Below, piece after piece: positions 1 through 7,497 of a stretch of DNA of 64,000 bases. Under the pieces are notes generated by a model. That model was given only the letters and a program-made list of their open reading frames with translations. It was not told where the DNA came from and did no database searches. The translations under genes were made by a program, and so were the position numbers. Source of the DNA: Sulfoacidibacillus thermotolerans (GTDB lineage Bacteria > Bacillota > Bacilli > Alicyclobacillales > SLC66); contig NZ_MPDK01000004.1 in NCBI RefSeq assembly GCF_003144315.1, forward strand, positions 1 to 64,000. The letters are read 5' to 3'. Every line of letters starts with the position of its first letter. Position 1 is the stretch's first letter.

Positions 1-14
1 AAAAAGGGGGGCAC

Positions 15-1199
15 GTGGTGTTCTATTCAAGGTTTTTGGCCATGAGTTCACAGGGAAGGATGAGGCATTTTGATTCACACCCGTTTGCTCGGGAATTTCA
101 TCCGGTGGAACGTGCGCGTCCAGATCGGGGAATCCGTCAAGTTGAGCCTGAACGCGGGGTCGTTGCTTCTCATGAGAGGGGGGACCGCGTAGAAATCAGC
201 GCAGCGAGTCGCGCCTTGGCAGATGCGCATAAATTCTCGCGCTTGCGCATGGTTCGTACCACTACGTTGGATTCCTCGCGCCCGGTGTATTCCCGTCCTC
301 GTGCGCATTTCTCCCCTGCGCATGGTTCGGAGAGCGTGCATCGTGCGCCTTTTGCTTTCCTCTCCAATCTGACTCGTGACCTGACTCATGTCCTTGCGTC
401 TGTGGACCATGGCGTAGACCATGCATTCCATGCGGTGGAACGAGTGGAACACGCGATGAAACACGCAGTGATCCATGAAGCAGTTGTGATTGAAAAAGCG
501 TTCAAAGCGCAAGAGACTCACGTGTTTGCGGCCGTGCATACGGTACAGCAAACTGGAGAGAGCGTTGTGCAACGGTTCGAACAGGCGATGATTTACGAGG
601 GAGAGCAGATCAAACAGGGGATGCAAATGGACGCAGTGCACGTGCGAAGCGTCGCGGCACACGCATACCAACAGGCGATGAGAATGGGTGCGCTTGTCAA
701 GCAAGAAGAGGAGCGTCGTCTACGATACGCTACAGAATCTTTTGCACATCAAGGTCGTGAATTTGCAACGGGCATCCACAATGTAGTTGCACACCCGCGA
801 CAAACGGCAGAAGCTGTGATGAGGCTTGTAGGGAATGGGATGCAAACGGGCGTGGGGGCCGTACTTGCCTTTGGAACAGCGGAAACGGGGGTTGGAATAG
901 GCATTGGCGTAGCGATTAGCGCGGATGGAGCAGCGAAAACCGTGGCCAGTGCCGAAGATGTAGCGAGTATATGGAACGGACATGAAAATCAAGTGGGCAC
1001 TCACAATGTATTAGAACAAATCGCACAAAAGGTAGGAGGGAGAGGGGGGAAGGATCTATACGAGAGTATCTCGTTTAGCCTAAGCCTTGTAACGCCAGAG
1101 AGTGCAGGGGTACACGTGCTAGAAGAGAGTGCACAGACGTGGCAAAAGGAGACATCCTTAGCACGTGGGCTTGATCCAGCGCAGGGATCGGAGGGATGA
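15..1199 (+). CDS. N-terminal/pretoxin part of a polymorphic toxin (hypothetical)
   Basis: 394 aa, no enzyme domain recognised. Residues 1-120 are Arg/His-rich and of low complexity. Residues 120-250 are Ala/His/Gln/Glu-rich and look helical or coiled-coil. Residues 275-310 form a Gly/Ala/Val-rich hydrophobic stretch (TGVGAVLAFGTAETGVGIGI) of the kind that precedes the toxin domain in secreted polymorphic toxins. There is no Sec signal peptide. The GTG at 15 (or 18) follows a purine-rich AAAGGGGGG; an in-frame ATG at 42 is an alternative, and the true start could lie before the window. Its stop overlaps the start of the next gene (ATGA at 1196), which carries the likely toxic domain, so the two probably act together or are a frameshifted single gene. 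Role in toxin delivery is inferred from context only. Confidence 0.6.
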   Translation: MVFYSRFLAMSSQGRMRHFDSHPFAREFHPVERARPDRGIRQVEPERGVVASHERGDRVEISAASRALADAHKFSRLRMVRTTTLDSSRPVYSRPRAHFSPAHGSESVHRAPFAFLSNLTRDLTHVLASVDHGVDHAFHAVERVEHAMKHAVIHEAVVIEKAFKAQETHVFAAVHTVQQTGESVVQRFEQAMIYEGEQIKQGMQMDAVHVRSVAAHAYQQAMRMGALVKQEEERRLRYATESFAHQGREFATGIHNVVAHPRQTAEAVMRLVGNGMQTGVGAVLAFGTAETGVGIGIGVAISADGAAKTVASAEDVASIWNGHENQVGTHNVLEQIAQKVGGRGGKDLYESISFSLSLVTPESAGVHVLEESAQTWQKETSLARGLDPAQGSEG

Positions 1200-1687
1200 A
1201 TCGATTCGGAAGAGACGTCCAACGATATGTTCACATGGACTTATTTGCAAAAGAATCCAATGAGCTAGACGCTTTGCGTGAAATGAATCAAGAGAGCAAG
1301 GTTACGGTGCTCAATACGCGAGAAGCATCGACAGCGGAGAATGTGACAAGCAAGGCAGAGGTTGTTGGTGGGGCGAGTGTTGGGGGTACGGGGGAAACTG
1401 AAACGGTGACCTCAAATCAAGGACGGACTTATGATGTTACACGTTCTGGCAATCATACAAGCACGACGTCTGTACCACATCCTGCTAAGGGACAACCCAA
1501 TTCGTCCGTTGATATTTTGGATAAACAAACGGGCGGCATAAAAATGAGAAGGTGGTTTGGACCTGATGGCAGGGCAATCCGTGATGTTGACTTTACTAAT
1601 CACGGAAATCCCTCAATGCACCCAGAGTGGCCACATGAACATATATTCGAATGGTTCGAAGATGGGAGCTTTAATAGAATACCGTAA
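1196..1687 (+). CDS. polymorphic toxin C-terminal domain protein
   Basis: 163 aa. The first 95 residues are a Thr/Ser/Gly/Glu-rich linker. Residues 103-163 form a compact domain with the pattern SVDILDK...RRWFGPDGRAIRDVDF followed by TNHGNP...HP..PHEH. I know this pattern from C-terminal domains of polymorphic toxins (from memory possibly the family called bacterial toxin 24; not verified). The conserved His/Asn/Asp residues suggest a nuclease-like active site, but no activity can be assigned. The ATG at 1196 overlaps the previous stop by 4 bases, and its GGAGGG touches the start codon, so re-initiation or a -1 frameshift from the upstream gene is as likely as independent initiation. A small gene typical of the partner immunity proteins follows after 16 bases. 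Confidence 0.65.
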   Translation: MNRFGRDVQRYVHMDLFAKESNELDALREMNQESKVTVLNTREASTAENVTSKAEVVGGASVGGTGETETVTSNQGRTYDVTRSGNHTSTTSVPHPAKGQPNSSVDILDKQTGGIKMRRWFGPDGRAIRDVDFTNHGNPSMHPEWPHEHIFEWFEDGSFNRIP

Positions 1688-1703
1688 CTCAGGGAGGATT
1701 TAA

Positions 1704-1925
1704 ATGGATTTTGAAGATGTAAGTGAGAGAGTAAAGATGGGGGAAGAATTCAAGTTTTACTACAAAGGAGAAGGTTTTTGGATTAGCAGAAACAGCGCGG
1801 GATACTATTTAACAAGGGAGTCTGATTCGTGTACTCAGGCCTTCGCATCATCGGAAGAGCTCTTCGAGGCTGGAACTATTGATGGTAAACGATTAAAAGA
1901 GCTTTGGCATCAGTTCGAGTTCTGA
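1704..1925 (+). CDS. probable immunity protein for the upstream toxin
   Basis: 73 aa, acidic, cytoplasmic, no membrane segment. It reads as a small immunity protein: MDFEDVSERVKMGEEFKFYY, then WISRN, YYLTRE, and a C-terminal helix SSEELFEAGTIDGKRLKELW. Small acidic proteins of this form are commonly found directly after toxin genes with the HGNP/PHEH domain, so the neighbour supports the call more than the sequence does. The start has a good GGGAGG ribosome binding site at 1692-1697 and lies 16 bases after the toxin stop, so the two genes are surely co-transcribed. Binding to the toxin is inferred. Confidence 0.6.
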   Translation: MDFEDVSERVKMGEEFKFYYKGEGFWISRNSAGYYLTRESDSCTQAFASSEELFEAGTIDGKRLKELWHQFEF

Positions 1926-2032
1926 TTATCAAGGTTCTGTACATTCCCAGAAGGGTAGAGCAGAGCTCACACAACTGCGAAAGAAAGATTATCCTTTGTG
2001 GAAATAACATGAATTTCAAGTGCTGTTACCGA

Positions 2033-2076
2033 AGGGAGTCGGCCTCGTTAAATCGGGGTCTGGCTCCCTTTTCTAT
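2033..2076 (+). terminator. candidate terminator after the toxin/immunity genes
   Basis: AAGGGAG (2033-2039) pairs with CTCCCTT (2065-2071), and a TTTTCTATTTTC run follows. The inner part of the stem is imperfect, so this is a probable rather than a strong terminator. Confidence 0.45.
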
Positions 2077-2126
2077 TTTCACTCAGTCATTCGGTCATCT
2101 TAGTATAGCCACGAGGTGAATCAGGA

Positions 2127-2549
2127 ATGACCAAAGCAGTCGGATACATACGAGTTTCAACGCAAGGACAAGTCCGTGACGGATACAGTCTCGCGTATCA
2201 GCGGCGCGAAGGTCGACGAGGATGGCCTAGCCGTTGAACGTGAAGGTTTACAATCAAAGCTTGCCGACCTTGTATCTGTCGCCGTCGATTGTGTTGTCGT
2301 CCTGAACACCTCACGTCTATGGCGTAGCGATATGGCGAAGGTCTTGATACAACGAGAACTCAAACGCTATCATGTCGATGTTCGCGCCATTGAACAGCAA
2401 ACGTACAGCATATACAACGATGACCCCAATGATTTTCTCGTCAACGGCATGCTTGAACTGCTCGATCAATATCAGCGTCTTGAAATTGCACTGAAATTGA
2501 GTCGGGGGCCGATGTAAGAAAGTTGAACAAGGCGGATATGCAGGCGGTT
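2127..2549 (+). pseudogene. serine recombinase (large resolvase family), decayed
   Basis: The ATG at 2127 opens with the classical serine-recombinase start MTKAVGYIRVSTQGQVRDGY, where the catalytic Ser sits in RVST. The frame then fails at about 2182. The family's expected stretch before ISGAKVDEDG is missing (an internal deletion of about 25-30 codons by comparison with the usual pattern). The protein resumes in another frame with ISGAKVDEDGLAVEREGLQ, VVLNTSRLWRSD, and NDPFLVNGMLELLDQ-like text up to LSRG. An extra G in the G-run near 2504-2508 causes a second frameshift; in the corrected frame it continues ..KKVEQGGYAGG to about 2549, where an IS21-type end begins. It has at least three lesions and is not functional. 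Such recombinases mobilise phages and integrative elements, so this is probably the last trace of one. Confidence 0.8.
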
Positions 2550-2896
2550 GTGTTTTGCAAGCGAAAAGTGCATAGTTTTGCAATGAATTTTTGCATAGGG
2601 CACTACCAACACAGAATATTAGGACTTCATGCTAGATAGTGCATGTTTCAATCTGTAACTTTCACCTGTGAAGGCTAAGATGTGTGCATGGTGCACCAAT
2701 CTGTCGACGAGTGCGGCAGTGAGTCGGTTGTCCCCAAATATGGTTCCCCATTGACCGAACTCCAGATTAGACGTCACAATAACGCTTCGACTCTCGTAAA
2801 AATGTGAGACCACGTGGAATAGCAGTTGTGCACCCGTTTGGTGGAACGGTGTGAATCCCATTTCATCTAAGATGAGTAATTCGCAGTCTTGTCATT
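2549..2896 (-). mobile_element. IS21-family insertion sequence remnant (one end plus part of istB)
   Basis: From 2549 the sequence changes from recombinase coding to TGTGTTTTGCAA. It carries three copies of TTTTGCA (about 2554, 2577 and 2589), resembling the repeated motifs at IS21 ends. A minus-strand istB fragment follows. No istA gene and no second IS end are present: the right side is taken over by a group II intron at 2897 and ordinary chromosome follows that intron. The element is therefore dead. That the IS inserted into the recombinase gene is inferred from the abrupt junction. Confidence 0.65.
2619..2896 (-). pseudogene. istB, IS21 helper ATPase, C-terminal fragment
   Basis: Read on the minus strand, the fragment begins near DCELLILDEMGFTPF. 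This is the Walker B region of IstB. It continues through SRSVIVTSNLEFGQW, GDNRLTAALVDRLVHHA and HILAFTGESYRLKHAL, which are the well-conserved IstB C-terminal blocks (sensor 1 and the AAA+ lid). The Walker A half is missing. A TGA lies just upstream of the fragment in frame, next to the group II intron insertion point at 2896/2897. IstB normally helps the IstA transposase select targets; with no istA and no P-loop this copy cannot work. Confidence 0.8.
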
Positions 2897-3289
2897 GTAC
2901 GCCCGGCATGGGCGGAATCTTTAGGGTGTAAGTCCCGAACGGGGGTTGGCGACAAACCTACCGTTAGCCAAGAGCAAGGGTGTGCACCGTGAGGTGGAAT
3001 CTGAAGGAAGCTGGAGGCAAACCCTCGACCTGAGGTACACGAATCGCATTTGAGGCTGTCATAGTTGGACGAGTTGCCAATACACAACGAAGTCCAAAGT
3101 CGCCAAGGGCTATGGCAGTAGACTGCGGCAGGTGCATGAGGGGAAAGAGTCCGTTCTTATCCGGGGAGACCTGTCCGAAACGCTAGTAAAGCTAGTAACC
3201 GTCGATGTAAGTCGACGCTGAACGGGCAGGAGTCAGCAGACGCCATAGTACACAAGTGTGTACACACTTGTGGAAGGGCTGAACATGAA

Positions 3290-4708
3290 GTGAGGTTGGA
3301 CTGTATGCGTTCGTATGACGAGCAACGACAGCAGAAAACTCCGCATGGAGCCTCTAGTCAGGAAGTAGCGGTGAAGCCGCAAGGGACTAACACACGAGGG
3401 CTTAGTTCGTCGTCGGCACAAATAGAGACCCCAACCTGCGAAGGCACGACCTTGCTGTTGGAGAGAGTGCTTGAACGTGGAAACATGCTACAAGCGCTTG
3501 ACCGGGTCGAGTCAAACAAGGGAGCGCCAGGAGTAGACGGTGTCGACGTAAAATCCTTACGAAAGTACGTCGTCGAACACTGGGCTGGCATTCGCCAGCA
3601 GTTGCTTGCGGGAACCTACAAACCACAACCGGTTAGACGGGTCGAAATCCCGAAACCCGGAGGCGGGAAGCGGGGACTGGGTATCCCAACCGTAATGGAC
3701 CGACTCATCCAACAAGCAGTACTCCAAGTACTGACACCCATCTTTGACCCGACATTCAGCGAATACAGCTACGGGTTTCGACCCGGGCGCAAAGCCCACG
3801 ATGCCGTCCTCCAAGCACAGAGCTATATTCAAGCGGGAAACCGATGGACAGTAGATATGGACTTGGAGAAGTTCTTTGACCGCGTGAACCACGACATCTT
3901 GATGTCAAGGGTGGCACGCAAGGTAGAAGACAAACGCGTGTTAAAGCTGATTCGAGGATACTTAAATGCGGGTGTCATGGTGGATGGGGTGGCAACAAGG
4001 ACAGAACTTGGAACACCCCAAGGTGGACCGTTAAGTCCTTTGCTTGCGAATATCCTGCTCGATGACTTTGATAAGGAACTGGTCCGACGCGGACATAAAT
4101 TTGTCCGTTACGCGGACGATTGCAACATCTATGTCAAGAGTCGGCGAGCGGGAGAACGAGTGAAGGCGTCCCTAACGAAGTACTTGGAGAACAGCCTGAG
4201 ACTCAAAGTGAATGTGGACAAAAGTGCGGTGGATAGACCATGGAAACGAAAGTTTCTAGGGTATAGTTTTCTGTCACGGAAACGTGCACCGATACGACTT
4301 GCCGACAAGACCATTGAACGGTTCAAAGACCGCGTGAGAGAAATCACGAATCGAACACGAAGCATATCCGTGCAGGAGAGAATACGACAACTCAATGCCT
4401 ATCTGATGGGATGGGTTGCGTATTTCCGACTTGCGGAGATGAAAGGACACTGCGACCGCTTTGATGAGTGGATACGACGACGCCTTCGTATGTGTATCTG
4501 GAAACAGTGGAAGAGGGTACGGACGCGGATACGCGAATTGCGTGCGCTCAAACAGCCCGACTGGATAGCATTTATGATGGCAAACTCACGGCGTGGATAT
4601 TGGGAAATGGCGAAGAATCTAAACAACGCCATGAGCAAAACGTACTTTGGACAACTGGGTCTCAGGAGTTTACAGGAAAGGTACTTGCAGCTTCGTAGTA
4701 CTTCATGA
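3290..4708 (+). CDS. ltrA: group II intron reverse transcriptase/maturase
   Basis: 472 aa from the GTG at 3290; an ATG at 3305 is an alternative. The reverse transcriptase fingers and palm span about residues 60-320: GAPGVDGVD, IPKPGGGKRGLGIPTVMDR, YGFRPGRKAHDA, VDMDLEKFFDRVNHD and GTPQGGPLSPLLANI. The catalytic YADD lies in FVRYADDCNIYV, and KFLGYSF follows. The maturase (GIIM) domain at about residues 360-440 includes YLMGWVAYFRLA. The end YFGQLGLRSLQERYLQL is typical. No C-terminal HNH endonuclease domain is present, so target entry would have to use replication-fork primers or other nicks. It helps its own intron fold and splice and copies it during retrohoming. The frame is intact. The stop codon falls at the start of domain V. 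Confidence 0.95.
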   Translation: MRLDCMRSYDEQRQQKTPHGASSQEVAVKPQGTNTRGLSSSSAQIETPTCEGTTLLLERVLERGNMLQALDRVESNKGAPGVDGVDVKSLRKYVVEHWAGIRQQLLAGTYKPQPVRRVEIPKPGGGKRGLGIPTVMDRLIQQAVLQVLTPIFDPTFSEYSYGFRPGRKAHDAVLQAQSYIQAGNRWTVDMDLEKFFDRVNHDILMSRVARKVEDKRVLKLIRGYLNAGVMVDGVATRTELGTPQGGPLSPLLANILLDDFDKELVRRGHKFVRYADDCNIYVKSRRAGERVKASLTKYLENSLRLKVNVDKSAVDRPWKRKFLGYSFLSRKRAPIRLADKTIERFKDRVREITNRTRSISVQERIRQLNAYLMGWVAYFRLAEMKGHCDRFDEWIRRRLRMCIWKQWKRVRTRIRELRALKQPDWIAFMMANSRRGYWEMAKNLNNAMSKTYFGQLGLRSLQERYLQLRSTS

Positions 4709-4778
4709 ACCGCCGTATGCGGACCCGCATGTACGGTGGTGTGAGAGGTCGGGGGCTAGCCGCCCCCTCCTACTCGAT
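4707..4778 (+). ncRNA. group II intron domains V and VI
   Basis: Domain V is the hairpin from GAACCGCCGTATGCGG to CGCATGTACGGTGGTG (4707-4741). It contains the conserved catalytic strand and a short loop. Domain VI (about 4749-4778) pairs GGGGGC with GCCCCC and ends CTCCTACTCGAT; the unpaired A in CTAC is the expected branch-point nucleotide. The 3' splice site is inferred at 4778/4779. Confidence 0.8.
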
Positions 4779-4848
4779 CACGAGCATGTCTCTTCACTTA
4801 CAACTTTTGCCCATGTGTGTTATCATTCGAAGGGAAAAACAGTTCACA

Positions 4849-4882
4849 AACCCCGCACCTCCTCTTTAGGTACGGGGTTTTC
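4849..4882 (+). terminator. intrinsic terminator between the intron and the MFS gene
   Basis: AACCCCGCACCT pairs with AGGTACGGGGTT around a short loop (one C/A mismatch), followed by TTTC. It isolates the MFS gene from transcription coming out of the intron; the MFS start codon lies only 17 bases downstream. Confidence 0.75.
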
Positions 4883-4898
4883 ATTGGAGAGGAAGCTC

Positions 4899-6098
4899 AT
4901 GAACTGGAAGCGGACCTTATGGATTTTATGGGCGGCAAACTTCATTGTGATGGCGGGAACGAGCCTTGTGGTTCCATTTCTCCCGCTTTATATCGAGACA
5001 TTGGGCGTGCACCAACTCGCTGCCATGGAACGGTGGTCGGGTTGGATTTTTTCTGCGCAATTTGTCACTTCTTTTATCTTTCAGCCGATCTGGGGAAGCC
5101 TTGCCGATCGTTATGGCAGAAAGGTGATGTTGTTGCGCGCGGGGATTGGCATGGGGATTGTAACAGCGCTCATGGGGCTCGTGGTTGCTCCCTGGCAACT
5201 CTTGCTGTTGCGCTTTATCAATGGCATTTTTGCAGGATTTATTTCAATGGCTGTGTCTCTGCAGGCGTCGGTTACTCCAAATGAATATGCGGGCCGCGCA
5301 CTTGGTACTTTGCAGACTGGAGGGATCGCAGGATCGCTCATTGGGCCTGTGGCTGGGGGAATTCTCGCAGATGAATTTGGCTTTCAAGGGGTCTTTTATT
5401 TAACAGGTATGCTTCTCATTCTTGCGAGTGTCGTCGTTATGGTATTTGTCAAGGAGACGCGAGTTCATTCGGGGAAAGGAAAGCAAAATAGCAAACGCGA
5501 GTGGCAGGCATTGTGGCCGCTGCTTCCTGTTTTTATCGCCTCGGTGGTGACGCAAGCGGGCATGATGAGCATCGAACCTATCGTTACGTTGTATGCCAAG
5601 ACGATTTACCTGGGGCGCCATTTGGCAGTCATTGCAGGGTTAGTTGTGGCGACTTCAGGAATTGCGAATCTGATTGGTGCTCCGACACTTGGACGACTTG
5701 GTGATCGCATCGGCCAGCGCAGGGTTTTAATCATCGCGCTGATTATGGCGGCAATTACCTATTTACCACAGGCGCTTGCAACGAATATCACGATCTTATT
5801 AGTTGGACGTTTTTTGCTTGGTCTCTTTATCGGCGGGATGATTCCGTCGTTAAATGCTCTTGTTAAGAAAATGGCGCCGCAAACTATGCAAGCTACCGCG
5901 TTTGGCTTAAATTCCTCCGCACTTTTTCTCGGTAATTTGATTGGACCGTTGATTGGGAGTTCCATTGCGGCAGCTTACTCAATTCGCGATGTGTTTTATG
6001 TGACGATGGCGATTCTCGTGGGAAATGCGGTGATCCTCATTTGGAATCGTAGTCTAGATAAAGCAGACCATCCAGATCCAACGGATGAAATCGTCTAA
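4899..6098 (+). CDS. MFS-family drug/metabolite exporter
   Basis: 399 aa from the ATG at 4899, chosen because GGAGAGG lies at 4887-4893; the open frame runs further upstream through a terminator and is not coding there. Twelve hydrophobic segments in two six-helix halves. Motif A is GSLADRYGRKVMLL at about residues 66-79, and its repeat GRLGDRIGQRRVL is at the start of the second half. A central cytoplasmic loop (RVHSGKGKQNSKREW) is basic. These are marks of the 12-TM proton antiporters that expel drugs or sugars (relatives of TetA/NorA-like and YttB-like proteins). Substrate cannot be told from sequence. Single-gene unit; it meets lgt tail-to-tail with a 4-base overlap. Confidence 0.85.
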   Translation: MNWKRTLWILWAANFIVMAGTSLVVPFLPLYIETLGVHQLAAMERWSGWIFSAQFVTSFIFQPIWGSLADRYGRKVMLLRAGIGMGIVTALMGLVVAPWQLLLLRFINGIFAGFISMAVSLQASVTPNEYAGRALGTLQTGGIAGSLIGPVAGGILADEFGFQGVFYLTGMLLILASVVVMVFVKETRVHSGKGKQNSKREWQALWPLLPVFIASVVTQAGMMSIEPIVTLYAKTIYLGRHLAVIAGLVVATSGIANLIGAPTLGRLGDRIGQRRVLIIALIMAAITYLPQALATNITILLVGRFLLGLFIGGMIPSLNALVKKMAPQTMQATAFGLNSSALFLGNLIGPLIGSSIAAAYSIRDVFYVTMAILVGNAVILIWNRSLDKADHPDPTDEIV

Positions 6099-6910
6099 TC
6101 TGTCGCTGTGATGGAGTCTTTCGCAGTGGCCGCTTTACGTCGATATTCGTCCCACCAGAGCCAAATGCCAGCGAGGACGCCTGCAACGACCATAGGAATA
6201 GCGGTCCACTGAGCTGCGTCCCAGTGAAAGAGAAACCGTGGACTATCCCCGCGCAGCATTTCGAGGAAAAACCGCACGAGATTATAGCTAATCATATAAT
6301 AGACAAAGAGCCAACCGGTTGGCCACTTTTTTAATTTTAGGATCATGAGAATTGCAAATAATAGAATGTCCGCTTGTCCTTCCCATAGCATGGCAGGCCA
6401 TAAGGGGTGATTTCCATATTGTTCGCGCGCTAGTGTTCCTACTGGATAGAGGATACCAAAATCACTGCCAGTGGGTGATCCATAAGCGCTACCGTTCATA
6501 AAGTCAGCATCTCTGCCAATACTTTGTCCAAGAAGGAGCCCTGGTGCGGCCATATCAGCAAGCTCCCAAAAGGGAATTTTTTTTATTTTTGCGAAGATCC
6601 AGCCTGTGATGATCGCACCAACAATTCCTCCTTGGATCGAGAGACCGCCATGCCACACAGCAATGATTTGATCTGGATGTTTTGAATAAAAGGACCAGTC
6701 GAAAAAAAAGACTTGCCAGATGCGGGCACCGATCACGCCGCCAAAAAATAAAAGGGGGCCAAGGTCGAGCCACGCAGGGATATAGCGCTCTTTTTTCTCT
6801 ACTTTCATCAAATAGATGGTAAATCCTAGCCCGAGAATGAAGGCGAGAAGAAAGAGGGTACTGTATGATCGAATCGGAAACCAACCAATATAAAACCAGT
6901 ACTTATGCAA
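6095..6910 (-). CDS. lgt: prolipoprotein diacylglyceryl transferase
   Basis: 271 aa integral membrane enzyme that moves a diacylglyceryl group from phosphatidylglycerol to the lipobox Cys of prelipoproteins. It starts at a TTG (6910) with GGGAGG eight bases before it. About seven membrane helices. The signature blocks are recognisable but altered: HGGLSIQGG at residues 87-95 has Gln where the E. coli enzyme has an essential His (Gram-positive enzymes also vary here). The normally near-invariant GRxGNFxN motif reads GRDADFMNGSAYG at 132-144, keeping the Arg and the second Asn. The C-terminal Arg in FFLEMLRGD is present. Length and topology are normal, so it is probably active. It is monocistronic, downstream of a terminator for the redox genes to its right. 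Confidence 0.88.
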   Translation of the reverse strand: MHKYWFYIGWFPIRSYSTLFLLAFILGLGFTIYLMKVEKKERYIPAWLDLGPLLFFGGVIGARIWQVFFFDWSFYSKHPDQIIAVWHGGLSIQGGIVGAIITGWIFAKIKKIPFWELADMAAPGLLLGQSIGRDADFMNGSAYGSPTGSDFGILYPVGTLAREQYGNHPLWPAMLWEGQADILLFAILMILKLKKWPTGWLFVYYMISYNLVRFFLEMLRGDSPRFLFHWDAAQWTAIPMVVAGVLAGIWLWWDEYRRKAATAKDSITATD

Positions 6911-6987
6911 AAGGCAACCTCCCTAGTAATTGTGATTACATTTTATATTGGCATAGGAGAGAGTTTGTCGCAAGTCACGAAACAATT

Positions 6988-7024
6988 ACACCCCCCGCCA
7001 AAAGATGCTCTTGGCGGGGGGTGT
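6988..7024 (-). terminator. strong terminator of the peroxiredoxin/thioredoxin operon
   Basis: A perfect 14-bp inverted repeat, ACACCCCCCGCCAA / TTGGCGGGGGGTGT, with a 9-nt loop. On the minus strand it is followed by AATTGTTTCG, modestly U-rich. It lies 16 bases after the stop of the thioredoxin-like gene. Confidence 0.8.
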
Positions 7025-7040
7025 ACGCGCTATGCCGCGA

Positions 7041-7484
7041 TTATGCGAATAGTTCCTGCAGCTTTTTTCCAACGTTTTGGAGGCCTTTGTCGCCCGCCGC
7101 GCGAAACTTCAAATTGCCTTCGCGATCGAAGAGAAAATAAGCAGGGACATATTCATTCTGATACAATTCAGCGATCGCATGTAAATTGTCAACGCCGATC
7201 GGTTGCGTCATTCCATAGGTCGCGATGTCTTCAAACACTTTTTGAATTTCCGTATCTGATTCGTAGCGAGGCATATGAATTGAAACGAGTTGCAGTCCTT
7301 TTGGCACGTACAAGTCGCGATATTCTGTGACTTGTGGCATCGTTTCATGGCAAATGTGACAAGAAACGGCCCAAAAGTGAACAAGAATAGGTTGTCCAAC
7401 TGCAAGCTCGGGTGCGGCATCGACGCCGATCCACTGAGTTGCGCCATCCAAGCCTGGAAATGGGGTTCCTACTCGCATCGGCAT
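7041..7484 (-). CDS. thioredoxin-like (TlpA/redoxin family) protein
   Basis: 147 aa with one redoxin domain. The active site is Cys42-His-Ile-Cys45 in FWAVSCHICHETMP, and the cis-Pro loop YVPAYFLFDREG lies near residues 112-123. There is no signal peptide or membrane anchor, so it should act in the cytoplasm, unlike most TlpA/ResA proteins. It follows the 2-Cys peroxiredoxin by 13 bases with AAGGTGG before its ATG, so it is the second gene of a two-gene operon. A role in re-reducing that peroxiredoxin is an inference from the pairing. Confidence 0.8.
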   Translation of the reverse strand: MPMRVGTPFPGLDGATQWIGVDAAPELAVGQPILVHFWAVSCHICHETMPQVTEYRDLYVPKGLQLVSIHMPRYESDTEIQKVFEDIATYGMTQPIGVDNLHAIAELYQNEYVPAYFLFDREGNLKFRAAGDKGLQNVGKKLQELFA

Positions 7485-7497
7485 CCGTCATTCCACC

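Larger units (their letters stand above)
2897..4778 (+). mobile_element. group II intron, full length (1882 bp) with its maturase
   Basis: The 5' end reads GTACGCCCGGCATGGGCG, a variant of the usual GUGYG start, followed by the conserved early domain I text with AGTCCCGAACGGGGGT. About 390 nt of structured non-coding RNA (domains I-III) precede the maturase gene, which sits in domain IV. Domain V (about 4707-4741) and domain VI with the branch-point region (about 4749-4778) follow, and the intron ends TACTCGAT at 4778. It inserted antisense to an istB fragment. The ends, maturase motifs and domain V all look intact, so splicing and mobility are plausible. A second, internally deleted copy lies at 19213-19283. 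Exact ends are inferred from the consensus. Confidence 0.85.

Noticed and set aside
75-704. Long open frame opposite the toxin N-terminal gene
   Set aside because: It is a shadow of the His/Arg-rich plus-strand gene, has no ribosome binding site and unnatural Cys/His-rich composition.
1904-2119. 71-codon open frame after the immunity gene
   Set aside because: It runs through a likely terminator, has no ribosome binding site and no sensible composition.
4779-4815. Possible continuation of istB on the right side of the intron
   Set aside because: In the frame of the left fragment only KRHARE between stops can be read; too short to call.
4647-4898. Upstream extension of the MFS reading frame
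   Set aside because: It lies in intron domains V/VI and across a terminator; the ATG at 4899 has a proper GGAGAGG site.
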